Source of the DNA: an uncultured Bacteroidales bacterium
GTDB taxonomy: Bacteria; Bacteroidota; Bacteroidia; Bacteroidales; P3
Direction of reading: 5' to 3'
NCBI GenBank assembly: GCA_947168665.1
Contig: CAMVMX010000013.1
Coordinates: 46,141 to 110,140, forward strand
DNA: 64,000 bases
Numbering within the stretch: position 1 is the first letter of the stretch; each line of letters begins with the position of its first letter. The translations under genes and the position numbers were made by a program. Below are positions 8,950 to 17,367 of the stretch, piece by piece. Below the pieces are notes generated by a model, which worked only from the letters and a program-made list of their open reading frames with translations, ran no database searches and was not told the origin of the DNA.

Positions 8950-8980
8950 CAAAGATACTAATAATATTTAATACGGCAAA
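8950..8980 (-). promoter_or_regulatory. promoter of the aldolase gene
   Basis: Minus strand TTTG (8977-8980), 19 bases, TATCTTTG (8950-8957): a full Bacteroidetes housekeeping promoter, 60 bases upstream of the ATG. The -33 box nearly touches the ispE stop codon. Confidence 0.8.
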
Positions 8981-8981
8981 A

Positions 8982-9773
8982 TTATTTTTTGAAAAGTCCG
9001 AATACGGCGGCTCCGCTGCCCGTCATGCAGGCATAGCTTGCGCCCCGGCGGTACATGTCCTCCTTTAGGGTCGCGATGGCGGGGTGGGCCGGAAACACTG
9101 AGGCTTCGAAGTCGTTTACGATGGTGTTGCGCCACTCGGCAACGGGCTGGCGCAAGGCTGTAGGCAGGTGTGGCCGGCGGCCGGGGGTGAGGTGGAGGCC
9201 GGCGTAGGCTTCGCGGGTGCTGACGTGTTCGTCGGGAGGTATTTCGATGACGATATTGTAGGCCGACAGGTCGAGGTCGAAAGGCGTGAGGCGGTCGCCG
9301 ATGCCGGTGGCGTAGGCCGGCCGGTTCTGGATGAAAAAGGCGCAGTCGGCACCCAGCTGGGCGGCGCGGGCTTCGAGGTCGGGCACCGAGAGGCCGAGGG
9401 CATACAGCTGGTTGAGCATTTTGAGGGTGAAGGCGGCGTCGCTGCTGCCCCCTCCCAGTCCTGCGCCGAAGGGGATGTGCTTATGCAGCCGGATGGCGAC
9501 GGGACCGATGCCGAACTCTTGCTGGAGGAGCTTGAAGGCTTTCATGCAGAGATTGTCGGCAGGCGGATTGTCGAGGGCAATGCCGTCCTGCGTCATGGTG
9601 GTCTCGCCGCTGGGGAGGAGGGCGATTTCCAGCTCGTCGCACAGTTGCGTCACGGGCAGGAAGACGGTTTCGAGGTCGTGGTAGCCGTCGGGCCGTTTGC
9701 CTACCACGTGGAGGCCGAGATTAATTTTGCAGTTGGGCCGGCTCAGCAGCCGGGGCGTCGGCGAGGCGTTCAT
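8982..9773 (-). CDS. ispE: 4-diphosphocytidyl-2-C-methyl-D-erythritol kinase
   Basis: GHMP kinase of the non-mevalonate isoprenoid pathway; phosphorylates CDP-methylerythritol at the 2-hydroxyl. 263 residues. RPNCKINLGLHVVGKRPDGYHDLET is the family N-terminus (reported in part). The ATP-binding PFGAGLGGGSSDAA is at about residues 95-108, and the C-terminal GHMP motif is MTGSGAAVFGLF. Start at ATG 9773; a GTG two codons earlier is possible. The family N-terminus cannot be shortened, so the gene truly overlaps the end of phoH by about 53 bases, which suggests translational coupling. Confidence 0.94.
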   Translation of the reverse strand: MNASPTPRLLSRPNCKINLGLHVVGKRPDGYHDLETVFLPVTQLCDELEIALLPSGETTMTQDGIALDNPPADNLCMKAFKLLQQEFGIGPVAIRLHKHIPFGAGLGGGSSDAAFTLKMLNQLYALGLSVPDLEARAAQLGADCAFFIQNRPAYATGIGDRLTPFDLDLSAYNIVIEIPPDEHVSTREAYAGLHLTPGRRPHLPTALRQPVAEWRNTIVNDFEASVFPAHPAIATLKEDMYRRGASYACMTGSGAAVFGLFKK

Positions 9774-10707
9774 AGGCACGGATTATTTTGGTGACGAGGC
9801 TGTGGCGTATCACATCGGTGTTGTCGAGACGGATGATGGAGATGCCTTTGATGGATTCGAGGAGGCCGAGTGCTTGCACCAGTCCCGACTGCTGGTGGCG
9901 GGGGAGGTCAATCTGGGTGATGTCGCCCGTGATGACAAACTTGGCGTTGCGCCCCATGCGGGTGAGGAACATCTTGAGCTGTGCCGAGGTGGCATTCTGA
10001 GCTTCGTCGAGGATGACGAATGCGTTGTCGAGGGTGCGTCCGCGCATGAAGGCCAAAGGGGCAATCTCGATGGTGTTGTCCTCCCAGTAGGAGAGTAGTT
10101 TCTGCTGGGGAATCATGTCGCGCAGGGCGTCGTAAAGGGGCTGGAGGTAGGGGTCCAGTTTGTCGCGCAAGTCGCCGGGCAGGAATCCCAGGTTCTCGCC
10201 CGCCTCGACTGCCGGGCGGGTGAGGATGATGCGGCGGATTTCCTTGTTCTTCAGGGCACGGACGGCAAGGGCCACGGCGGTATAGGTCTTGCCCGTTCCC
10301 GCAGGACCGATGGCAAAGACCATGTCGTTCTCCTTGACAGCGCGGACCAGCCGCTGCTGGTTGGGTGTGCGGGCACGCACGAGCAGCCCGTTGCGGCCGT
10401 GGACTAAAATTTCGTCGTTGGTCTCGGCCTCGGGTGTGGAGCCGCCGTTCTCGAATATCTGCATGATGACAGACTCGTTGAGGCGTCCCACTTTGTCGTA
10501 GTAGGTCTTCATGGCCTGCAGTTTGCCTTCGAAATGGGTGATGTCGTCGGGATCGCCCACCACTTTCAGCATGTCGCCGCGCACAATGATTTTCAGCTTC
10601 GGGAAAAGGATGCGGACAAAGTCGAGAATCTTGTCGTTGTCGCCCCAAAAGCGTGTGTAGTCAATCTCTTCGAGTGATATGATTTTTTCTGTAACGGGTT
10701 CTTCCAT
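9721..10707 (-). CDS. phoH: PhoH family protein (ATPase, putative RNA-processing)
   Basis: PhoH/PhoL-type cytoplasmic P-loop ATPase, known to be linked with RNA metabolism. 328 residues. An N-terminal nucleic-acid-binding-like part (~1-110) precedes Walker A AIGPAGTGKTYTAVALAVRAL (about 145), then RPAVEAGENLGFLPGDL and Walker B VILDEAQNAT, followed by the TRMGRNAKFVITGDITQIDLP segment. Start chosen at ATG 10707 because the longer frame crosses a TACCTTTG promoter box at 10712-10719; the leader would be almost absent. The last ~18 codons overlap ispE. The promoter region is shared with the divergent ROK kinase. Confidence 0.95.
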   Translation of the reverse strand: MEEPVTEKIISLEEIDYTRFWGDNDKILDFVRILFPKLKIIVRGDMLKVVGDPDDITHFEGKLQAMKTYYDKVGRLNESVIMQIFENGGSTPEAETNDEILVHGRNGLLVRARTPNQQRLVRAVKENDMVFAIGPAGTGKTYTAVALAVRALKNKEIRRIILTRPAVEAGENLGFLPGDLRDKLDPYLQPLYDALRDMIPQQKLLSYWEDNTIEIAPLAFMRGRTLDNAFVILDEAQNATSAQLKMFLTRMGRNAKFVITGDITQIDLPRHQQSGLVQALGLLESIKGISIIRLDNTDVIRHSLVTKIIRAYERLADAPAAEPAQLQN

Positions 10708-10711
10708 GCTG

Positions 10712-10719
10712 CAAAGGTA
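10712..10719 (-). promoter_or_regulatory. phoH promoter -7 box
   Basis: TACCTTTG on the minus strand, 4 bases upstream of the phoH ATG. With this box the message would be nearly leaderless. Confidence 0.6.
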
Positions 10720-10762
10720 CAAAAGTTTTGTTACATGGTGGCGATTATTAAAAAAAAATGTG

Positions 10763-10770
10763 TATTTTTG
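10763..10770 (+). promoter_or_regulatory. promoter -7 box for the ROK kinase / GH92 operon
   Basis: TATTTTTG on the plus strand, 35 bases before the ROK ATG at 10806. Divergent from the phoH box about 50 bases away. Confidence 0.65.
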
Positions 10771-10805
10771 CATTCCATTGTAGAACAAAAAAACGCAAAA
10801 AGACT

Positions 10806-11816
10806 ATGCAGAATTCATACGCTATCGGAATTGATGTCGGAGGCACGAACACTGACATCGGATTGGTAAGAGACGACTCGAAAATTGTGTCCCGGAGCAG
10901 TATCCCCACGGGCAACTACTCCCTGCTGGAGCCATACGTGGCCGACATCATGGAGCAGATTAGCGCCATGGTGGCGCAGGGCGACCCCGAAAAGGGAGTG
11001 AAGAGTATCGGGCTCAACGAACTCACGGGCATCGGAATTGGTGCACCCAACGGAAATTTCTATACCGGCTGTGTCGAGTGGGCCCCGAATCTGACCATCA
11101 AAGGCCTCTTGAATTTCGAGGAGGAATTCCACAAGTATGTCAGCATTCCTGTGGTGCTGAGCAACGATGCCAACGCGGCTGCCTATGGCGAATACGTTTA
11201 TGGTGGAGCCAAATGGATGGATCATTTCATCATGATTACACTCGGCACCGGCGTGGGCAGCGGCATTGTCGTGGATGGCCGGCTGGTGCACGGCTCGACG
11301 GGTACGGCTGGCGAACTGGGCCACAATATCCTCATTCCCGATGGCCGCCGCTGCAGTTGCGGACGCAAAGGATGTCTGGAAGCCTACACTTCGGCCCGTG
11401 GCATTGTGCAGACTTATACCGAACTGCGCAAGGAAAAAGGCGTACCGGCCGAAGCTGCTCACATGGCGGGCTGGATTGCCCCCGCCATCGAGGACAAGGA
11501 CATCACCTGCAAGATGATTGGCGATGCCGCCAATGCCGGCGACCCGCTGGCCGTTGAGACTTACCGCAAGGTGGGCGAATGGCTCGGTCTGGCCTGTGCC
11601 AACGCCTGCACTTTCTCCGCCCCGCAAGCCATATTCCTTATGGGCGGCCCCACCAAAGTCGGCGATCCGCTGCTCATCCCGCTGAAGGAGTCTTTTGAAG
11701 CCAATCTGCTGAATATCTATAAGGGCAAGTGCGAAATCCGTATGTCGCAGCTTGCCGCTAACGAGGTGGCTATACTCGGCGCGGCAGCCCTCATCCGCCT
11801 CAAAACAACAAAATAG
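10806..11816 (+). CDS. ROK family sugar kinase (glucokinase-like)
   Basis: Cytoplasmic sugar kinase of the ROK family; glucose or a related hexose is likely. 336 residues. Phosphate 1 motif GIDVGGTNTDIGLV (about 6-19), the catalytic Asp region LSNDANAAAYGE, phosphate 2 TLGTGVGSGIVVDG, and the ROK zinc-binding motif CSCGRKGCLEAY (about 181-192). Start at ATG 10806, because the frame upstream lies over the promoter. 74 bases upstream of a GH92 mannosidase on the same strand: it could phosphorylate released mannose or glucose, but the substrate cannot be told from sequence. Confidence 0.92.
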   Translation: MQNSYAIGIDVGGTNTDIGLVRDDSKIVSRSSIPTGNYSLLEPYVADIMEQISAMVAQGDPEKGVKSIGLNELTGIGIGAPNGNFYTGCVEWAPNLTIKGLLNFEEEFHKYVSIPVVLSNDANAAAYGEYVYGGAKWMDHFIMITLGTGVGSGIVVDGRLVHGSTGTAGELGHNILIPDGRRCSCGRKGCLEAYTSARGIVQTYTELRKEKGVPAEAAHMAGWIAPAIEDKDITCKMIGDAANAGDPLAVETYRKVGEWLGLACANACTFSAPQAIFLMGGPTKVGDPLLIPLKESFEANLLNIYKGKCEIRMSQLAANEVAILGAAALIRLKTTK

Positions 11817-11890
11817 TGAAAAGGGACGGAAAGTGAATGAGCGAGTAGGCCATTACCCCATCACGTATCACCAAAAACAGCGCATACAAA

Positions 11891-14827
11891 ATGAGACATA
11901 CGAGGACTTTTATGATAGTTTTGCTGGCGGTAGCCCTTTTTTCAGGATGCCAGCAGGGACTGAGCCGTTACGTGAACCCCTTGGTGGGTACTGACGGACA
12001 TGGACACACCTACCCGGGTGCTATAGTCCCTTTCGGGCAGATACAGCCCAGTCCGGACACCCGTCTGCAAGGTTGGGACGGCTGCAGCGGCTACCACTAC
12101 AGCGATGACACCCTCTACGGCTTCAGTCACACACACCTCAACGGCACAGGTTGTGAGGACTATGGCGACATCCTGCTCATGCCAGTTGCCGCCGAGGGCA
12201 AAGAGTGGCATTTCTCACAGGACATGCCGCAGTCTGAGTTTCGCTCGCCTTTCAGCCACAGGGGCGAAAAAGCCTCGCCAGGCTACTACCGCGTTGTGCT
12301 GGACCGTAGCCGCATTATGGTCGAACTCACTACTTCCGAGCGTGTGGCCTGCCACCGCTACACCTTTCCGGGCCGGGGACTCAAAGGTTTCGTCGTCGAC
12401 CTGCGCCACCGCGACAAGGTAATCAGCGCCGGGTTCCACCGCCGGGGCGACACCATCCTCACTGGTTGGCGCGAAAGCAACGCCTGGAATCCCGACCAGT
12501 GGTGCTTCTTCGCCCTACAGTGCAGCCAGCCTATCGAAGAGGTCAAGTATTTCGATGGCGGCAAGAAAGCCCTCGTTGTCCTGCCCGAAAATTGTAAGGA
12601 TGTCGAAGTGTACGTGTCCATCTCGGGTGTTGATGCCGACGGGGCTTGCCGCAACCTTGCCACCCGCCAGGGACGCACTTTCACCAATCTCCGCGCCGAT
12701 GCCCATAACCGCTGGGAAGAGGCTCTGGGCAAAATTCAAGTCGAAGGCGGCACGCGCACCCAGCGCCGCAACTTCTATACCGCACTCTACCACACCTACA
12801 CCTCGCCCTATCTTTGGAGCGATGTCGATGGGCGCTACCGTGGCATGAACGACACTATCTACCATAGCGACAAGCCGGTCTACACCGTCTTCTCCCTCTG
12901 GGACACCTACCGCACCCTCCATCCCCTCATGACCATCCTCGAACCCAGCATCACTGAGGACTGGATTGCCACCATGCTCGACCAATACGACAAAGGCGGC
13001 GAGTTGACCATGTGGGAGCTTTCCGCCCACGAAACCCATTGCATGATTGGCTACCATGCCTGCCCCGTCATCCTCACCGCCCAACAGGCGGGCATCCTTG
13101 ACCAGTGGACCGACCGTCGTCGCCTTGCGCTGCTCGACGCCATGATAGCCACCTCCAACCGCACCGAAGCCCATCAGGCCTACGCCGCGCAGGGCTATCT
13201 CGACAGCCAGACCGACAACGAATCGGTATCCAAAACCCTCGAGTATGCCTACGACGACTGGTGCATAGCCCGCTATGCCCAGCATGAGATGATGCGCGGA
13301 GTGTTCAAACCCGACACCTCCGCCACCTACCGCCGCCTGCAGGACATCTACACCACCTACATGCGCCGTGCCCAGTCATGGCAGAACATCATGGACCCCG
13401 ACGGCTTCATGCGCGCCCGCCGCAACGGAGGCTTCATCACCCCCTTCAACCCCACCGAGGTCAACAACCACTACACGGAGGCCAACAGCTGGCAGTACAG
13501 CTCCTACGTGCCACACGACGTGGCAGGCTGGATTGCCCAGCACGGCGGGAAAAAGCGTGCCGAAGCCTTCCTCGACTCTCTCTTCAACTCCAGCAGCCAG
13601 ACCACCGGCCGCGACCAGAGCGACATCACCGGCATGATTGGCCAATACGCCCACGGCAACGAACCCTCACACCATGCCGCCTATCTCTACGCCTACCTTG
13701 ACGCCCCCGACAAGTTGGACAACACTGTCCACCGTATACTGGATGAGCTCTATACACCCCATCCCGACGGCCTTTGCGGCAACGAGGACTGCGGACAGAT
13801 GAGCGCTTGGTACGTCATGAGCGCCATGGGATTCTACCCCCTCTGCCCCGGCAGCGGCGAGTACGTCACCGTCACACCCCTCTTCGACCGCGTCACCATC
13901 CACACCGGACGGGAGGACATACTCATCGCCAAGTCCGACTGGAAACCGGGTCTTTTCTGGGACGGTAAAACCTTCGCCTCCCAGTCCTCCAACCTCTTCC
14001 CGAAAGACCTTCGCACACCGCCCGCCCCTTGGTTCTCCGACTGGCAGCAACGTTTCAAAGATTCCACCTTTGTGTCCCTTGCCGTGCGTGGTGCCATTCC
14101 TGCCTCTGACAGTGCAGCCGGCTCCGTCGCCCCCCGTATCTACTATACCACCGACGGCCGTACCCCCGACACCAACGCTATTCTCTACCAAAGCCCCATC
14201 CTGGTCAAGAATGATGCCACACTCCGCGCCGTATCCTATGACCCGCAAAGTGGCCGATACAGCCCCGTGGTCCAGCAGAGCCTCACCCGCTTCATTGCCG
14301 ACAAACGTCTGCGCTACATTACTCGTCCCGCTCCGCAGTACGAGGAGAACGGCTCCGAAGGCCTCATTGACCGTCTCTACGGAACTCCCAACTACCGCAT
14401 CGGCGGCTGGCAGGGCTGGCAGGGCGACATGGAAGTCGTAGTCGACCTCCTGCAGAGCAAAACCGTCACCAGCGTGGCCGTTGACTGTCTCGACAACATG
14501 AAGAGTTGGATTTTCTTCCCGACCCGTATCGAAGTCAGCCTGTCCACCGACGGGCAGCACTTTACCCCCTGGACTCAGCTGGACAACAAAGAGTTCCAAC
14601 CTGTCCGCGAGCGGCAGGAAGAGAGCGTGCAACACAAATTCGTCTGCCGCGGACCTTACGCCACGGCCCGTTATGTCAAAATCAAAGCCATAAACTTTGG
14701 TCCGTTGCCCGACTGGCACATCAGTGCTGGCGAACAGGCATGGCTCTTTGTCGATGAGATAGAAGTTGGAAGCCATTTGGCAACCTTCTTCTCCTCATTC
14801 TCAGACGAGGGCGAAGCGACCCACTAA
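11891..14827 (+). CDS. GH92 family alpha-mannosidase lipoprotein
   Basis: Exo-acting alpha-mannosidase family 92 (often alpha-1,2), acting on N-glycan or yeast mannan at the cell surface or periplasm. 978 residues, longer than a minimal GH92 (~750). Signal with lipobox LFSGC (Cys near 20). GH92 marks: YVNPLVGTDGHGHTYPGA, GFSHTHLNGTG, SLWDTYRTLHPL, GNEDCGQMSAWYVMSAMG. After ~720 comes a chitobiase C-terminal-like segment (IYYTTDGRTPDTNA), and the end (about 815-970) resembles an F5/8 type C carbohydrate-binding module (GGWQGWQGDMEVVVDL; TRIEVSLSTDGQHF). Cotranscribed with the ROK kinase; no SusCD pair is near. Confidence 0.93.
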   Translation: MRHTRTFMIVLLAVALFSGCQQGLSRYVNPLVGTDGHGHTYPGAIVPFGQIQPSPDTRLQGWDGCSGYHYSDDTLYGFSHTHLNGTGCEDYGDILLMPVAAEGKEWHFSQDMPQSEFRSPFSHRGEKASPGYYRVVLDRSRIMVELTTSERVACHRYTFPGRGLKGFVVDLRHRDKVISAGFHRRGDTILTGWRESNAWNPDQWCFFALQCSQPIEEVKYFDGGKKALVVLPENCKDVEVYVSISGVDADGACRNLATRQGRTFTNLRADAHNRWEEALGKIQVEGGTRTQRRNFYTALYHTYTSPYLWSDVDGRYRGMNDTIYHSDKPVYTVFSLWDTYRTLHPLMTILEPSITEDWIATMLDQYDKGGELTMWELSAHETHCMIGYHACPVILTAQQAGILDQWTDRRRLALLDAMIATSNRTEAHQAYAAQGYLDSQTDNESVSKTLEYAYDDWCIARYAQHEMMRGVFKPDTSATYRRLQDIYTTYMRRAQSWQNIMDPDGFMRARRNGGFITPFNPTEVNNHYTEANSWQYSSYVPHDVAGWIAQHGGKKRAEAFLDSLFNSSSQTTGRDQSDITGMIGQYAHGNEPSHHAAYLYAYLDAPDKLDNTVHRILDELYTPHPDGLCGNEDCGQMSAWYVMSAMGFYPLCPGSGEYVTVTPLFDRVTIHTGREDILIAKSDWKPGLFWDGKTFASQSSNLFPKDLRTPPAPWFSDWQQRFKDSTFVSLAVRGAIPASDSAAGSVAPRIYYTTDGRTPDTNAILYQSPILVKNDATLRAVSYDPQSGRYSPVVQQSLTRFIADKRLRYITRPAPQYEENGSEGLIDRLYGTPNYRIGGWQGWQGDMEVVVDLLQSKTVTSVAVDCLDNMKSWIFFPTRIEVSLSTDGQHFTPWTQLDNKEFQPVRERQEESVQHKFVCRGPYATARYVKIKAINFGPLPDWHISAGEQAWLFVDEIEVGSHLATFFSSFSDEGEATH

Positions 14828-14861
14828 ATCCACAAAACATTTAATCACACATCCCACCATC

Positions 14862-15110
14862 ATGAAAAAACTCATCATAGCATTAGTCATCCTGTCGGCA
14901 CTCGGCCTCACCTCCTGCAACACCAAAGACTGCCGTTGCTACGAACTGGTTGGAGGCCGTTGGACCGGCCCGCGTACCAACATCACATCCGCCGGCACCC
15001 CATGCAGTTCGCTCAACAACCGTACAGTTGTATGCAACGAGATGGAAGACCCCATCCTCAACCCCGACGACATCGGTGTTGATTCCAAGCGCAAGCAACC
15101 TGCATCTTAA
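14862..15110 (+). CDS. small putative lipoprotein
   Basis: 82 residues. MKKLIIALVILSALGLTSC is a clean lipoprotein signal with Cys at 19. The mature part has five cysteines (CNTKDCRCYEL..., PCSSL, VVCNEM) and no family I recognise. 34 bases after the GH92 stop, so possibly the last gene of that operon. Confidence 0.75.
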   Translation: MKKLIIALVILSALGLTSCNTKDCRCYELVGGRWTGPRTNITSAGTPCSSLNNRTVVCNEMEDPILNPDDIGVDSKRKQPAS

Positions 15111-15563
15111 ACCTATTCCCGCCAGCCAAGGAACTGGGATGACTCTCTTTTTGGGGAGAAAAGTGCTATTGGTCAGTATTTTGTCTTATAGCAGAGGAGT
15201 GTAATTGTGCGTTGCTGTCGGGTTCATTTCGCTTGTATAATTGTCTGAGTGACTACTTACTATTAGTTGGGGGCAGTTGCCCCTTGCAAAACTGATAGTG
15301 AGAGGTGTCTTTTGGCATGCTCTTTGAAAATCTATGTGGCCGCACTTCCTTGGATTGCAGTGATTATCAATTATTATGGCTTGTTTTTTGGGTGGAGTTT
15401 CTTGTCGAAATAATCTGGGACAGCCCGTTTGCCTAAATTGAGAGTCGCTTGGCGGTCCTATAGTATAGGCTTGCCGTTTCGTTGATTGTTAAAAATGCCA
15501 TTATTTAATGGCTGATAGTAGGGTTGGTTACGCCCGTCTTGGGGTTTTGTGTATTGATTTTTT
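15111..15563. other. gene-free AT-rich stretch
   Basis: About 450 bases with many stops in all frames and no recognisable gene or RNA. It begins the AT-richer patch that runs to ~17.25 kb. Confidence 0.5.
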
Positions 15564-15594
15564 TTTGATATATTGTTTTTTCAATGTATTTTTG
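15564..15594 (+). promoter_or_regulatory. promoter of the lipoprotein/thioredoxin pair
   Basis: TTTG (15564-15567), 19 bases, TATTTTTG (15587-15594). Full match to the Bacteroidetes promoter, 82 bases before the lipoprotein ATG. Confidence 0.75.
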
Positions 15595-15676
15595 CATTTG
15601 AACTACTGCTGGCTTGGTTAAAGGATTCCACCATGCAACTGTATTTAAAAGCGAATCCATGATTTATTTTACTCTT

Positions 15677-15894
15677 ATGAAATACTCATTTAATACAAAG
15701 TTCAAGTTGTCAATGCTGGCTGCAACAGCCATGTTTTTTTTATGTGCTTGTACTAAGCAAGACAGGGCCGACTACTACATTCTAAAACGAGTGATGGCAA
15801 ATATGTAGTTGCCCCCAAATACGCAAGAGCTGAAATTTCAATTGTAGCCAATGCAGGTATTTTGTATGAATTATTAAGTTCAATGTATGAGTAG
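15677..15894 (+). pseudogene. small lipoprotein gene with a frameshift
   Basis: The first frame gives MKYSFNTKFKLSM... with lipobox LCAC, then stops at 15806-15808 after 43 codons. A second frame opens right after 15756 and continues as SDGKYVVAPKYARAEISIV...LLSSMYE, stopping with TAG at 15892-15894, which overlaps the next gene's ATG (15887-15889). The joined product would be about 72 residues. Losing one base, most likely in the AAAA at 15784-15787, explains it. It may be a real mutation, a sequencing error or, less likely, recoding. The downstream overlap argues that the second frame is genuine. Confidence 0.6.
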
Positions 15895-17116
15895 AGCTTT
15901 TTTTGTAATTAATGCGATAGTGTTTGTGTGTGTCTTGAATATTGAAGGGCACACACAAACACAGCCTTTTTCAAGATGGGATGATAGTATTCATCACAAC
16001 TTGGCACGCTTGGACTCGTGGTCGTTTGATTTAGTAGGATTATCTTATGACAATGACACGCATAACCCAGACACTATTTTGATGTTTCATGTGGATGCTT
16101 CTGCAGACCGGACCGATTTACTGTCCGATTATGAGTCAGTTCGCTTCCGCAAAGATAGCATGTGGGTTGTCGACCATCTGAACGGAAGCTTTTCTTTTGG
16201 TCCAACAGCAGCCGACACGATTCGAGGTTTGAGTCCCTTGCACCTCGTATTTGCCAATCATTATTTGGGCGATTTAGGTTACTCGGCATATTGGTTTTCT
16301 TTCCCACGCATATTTCGTAGTAACAACTTGTCGGACAGGGATACTTTTGTTAATGGTCAATTATATAAACTCCTACAGGAAAATTGTCAACGCTCATGGA
16401 TGTTTAATTCCGAAACAGGAGAGTATGATATACCAATATATGACACGGTTTACTATTTTTTGGATACTGCTACTATGTGGGTGGAACAAGTTGATGTGCA
16501 TAACTCCCACTCCCGCTCCCACTATAGGTTTGCTGCGCTGAATATTAACGAGAATAAGAATAAGGATAATCACGACATATTCGCTGCTGACAACCCCCAG
16601 TACATTGATTATGAAGAGTATCATTTGCCCTATCAAATCCCAAGTTCTATAGTGTTGATTACAAATGAGGATTCTGCCGAATCCCCCACCAGTTTATTTA
16701 ATTTCCCATTGGTTAATGTTGAGGGGGATACTCTTCGGCTGAAAGATACAACTGGATGGAAGCTGATCAATTTCTGGAACTATTCCTGCGGTGCCTGTAT
16801 TAGACATTTCAAGCAGATGCAAGATGAGATAAAAACTCAAGGATATAGAGACTTTGAGCATGAGGGTATAAGTCTTTATTGCGTCAATTACCTTTCGGGC
16901 AACACTCAAAAATTTCACGATTTTGTGCGCAGGTATGGTATGGAAGATATTGGCTATTCGGCCCGTGACTTGAACTGTGTAAACATTCAATACACTCCCT
17001 ACTTTCTTTTGTTTGCTCCGAATGGAGATTTGGTATTCGAAGGTCAGTACAAGAATACGAGGTCTTTATTGCGGACTAAACGTAGCTATGAACGCCGTCA
17101 CAGAAGAGGGTTTTAA
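15887..17116 (+). CDS. exported thioredoxin-fold protein (TlpA-like C-terminus)
   Basis: 409 residues. N-terminal signal (MSRAFFVINAIVFVCVLNIEGHTQ). Residues ~20-270 are an unrecognised, aromatic-rich domain. The C-terminal ~130 residues resemble a TlpA/thioredoxin fold: FPLVNVEGDTLRLKD, then WKLINFWNYSCGACIRHF with the CxxC-type motif CGAC, a YCVNYLSGNTQ segment and YTPYFLLFAPNGDLVFEGQY with the cis-proline-like TPY. Probably a periplasmic thiol-disulfide protein. Base composition is AT-richer than neighbours. Its start overlaps the frameshifted lipoprotein gene by 8 bases, so the two form one unit. Confidence 0.75.
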   Translation: MSRAFFVINAIVFVCVLNIEGHTQTQPFSRWDDSIHHNLARLDSWSFDLVGLSYDNDTHNPDTILMFHVDASADRTDLLSDYESVRFRKDSMWVVDHLNGSFSFGPTAADTIRGLSPLHLVFANHYLGDLGYSAYWFSFPRIFRSNNLSDRDTFVNGQLYKLLQENCQRSWMFNSETGEYDIPIYDTVYYFLDTATMWVEQVDVHNSHSRSHYRFAALNINENKNKDNHDIFAADNPQYIDYEEYHLPYQIPSSIVLITNEDSAESPTSLFNFPLVNVEGDTLRLKDTTGWKLINFWNYSCGACIRHFKQMQDEIKTQGYRDFEHEGISLYCVNYLSGNTQKFHDFVRRYGMEDIGYSARDLNCVNIQYTPYFLLFAPNGDLVFEGQYKNTRSLLRTKRSYERRHRRGF

Positions 17117-17367
17117 TACGATTCAGTTATGGCTTACGCGCTTTTGGCTCTGCTGCTTTTGTCACCAATGGAGTTCTCATTATAAGGTTTTGGCTCGAAT
17201 CATGCGGCAGTGGAATCGGTTGACGGAGTCAAAGATTCCATTATAATATTTTAGCCCCAAGCGGCCCAGAATCATCGCGCGATGTCTTGGGCAAAAAATA
17301 GGCAGGTATTAGCCGGTCTGAGTTTGTCCGATATTTGGTTGCAACGGTGCGCGAGGTGGCGTCAGGA

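Noticed and set aside
15784..15790. programmed -1 frameshift in the small lipoprotein gene
   Set aside because: No canonical X XXY YYZ slippery heptamer and no clear stimulating hairpin; a one-base deletion or error is simpler.
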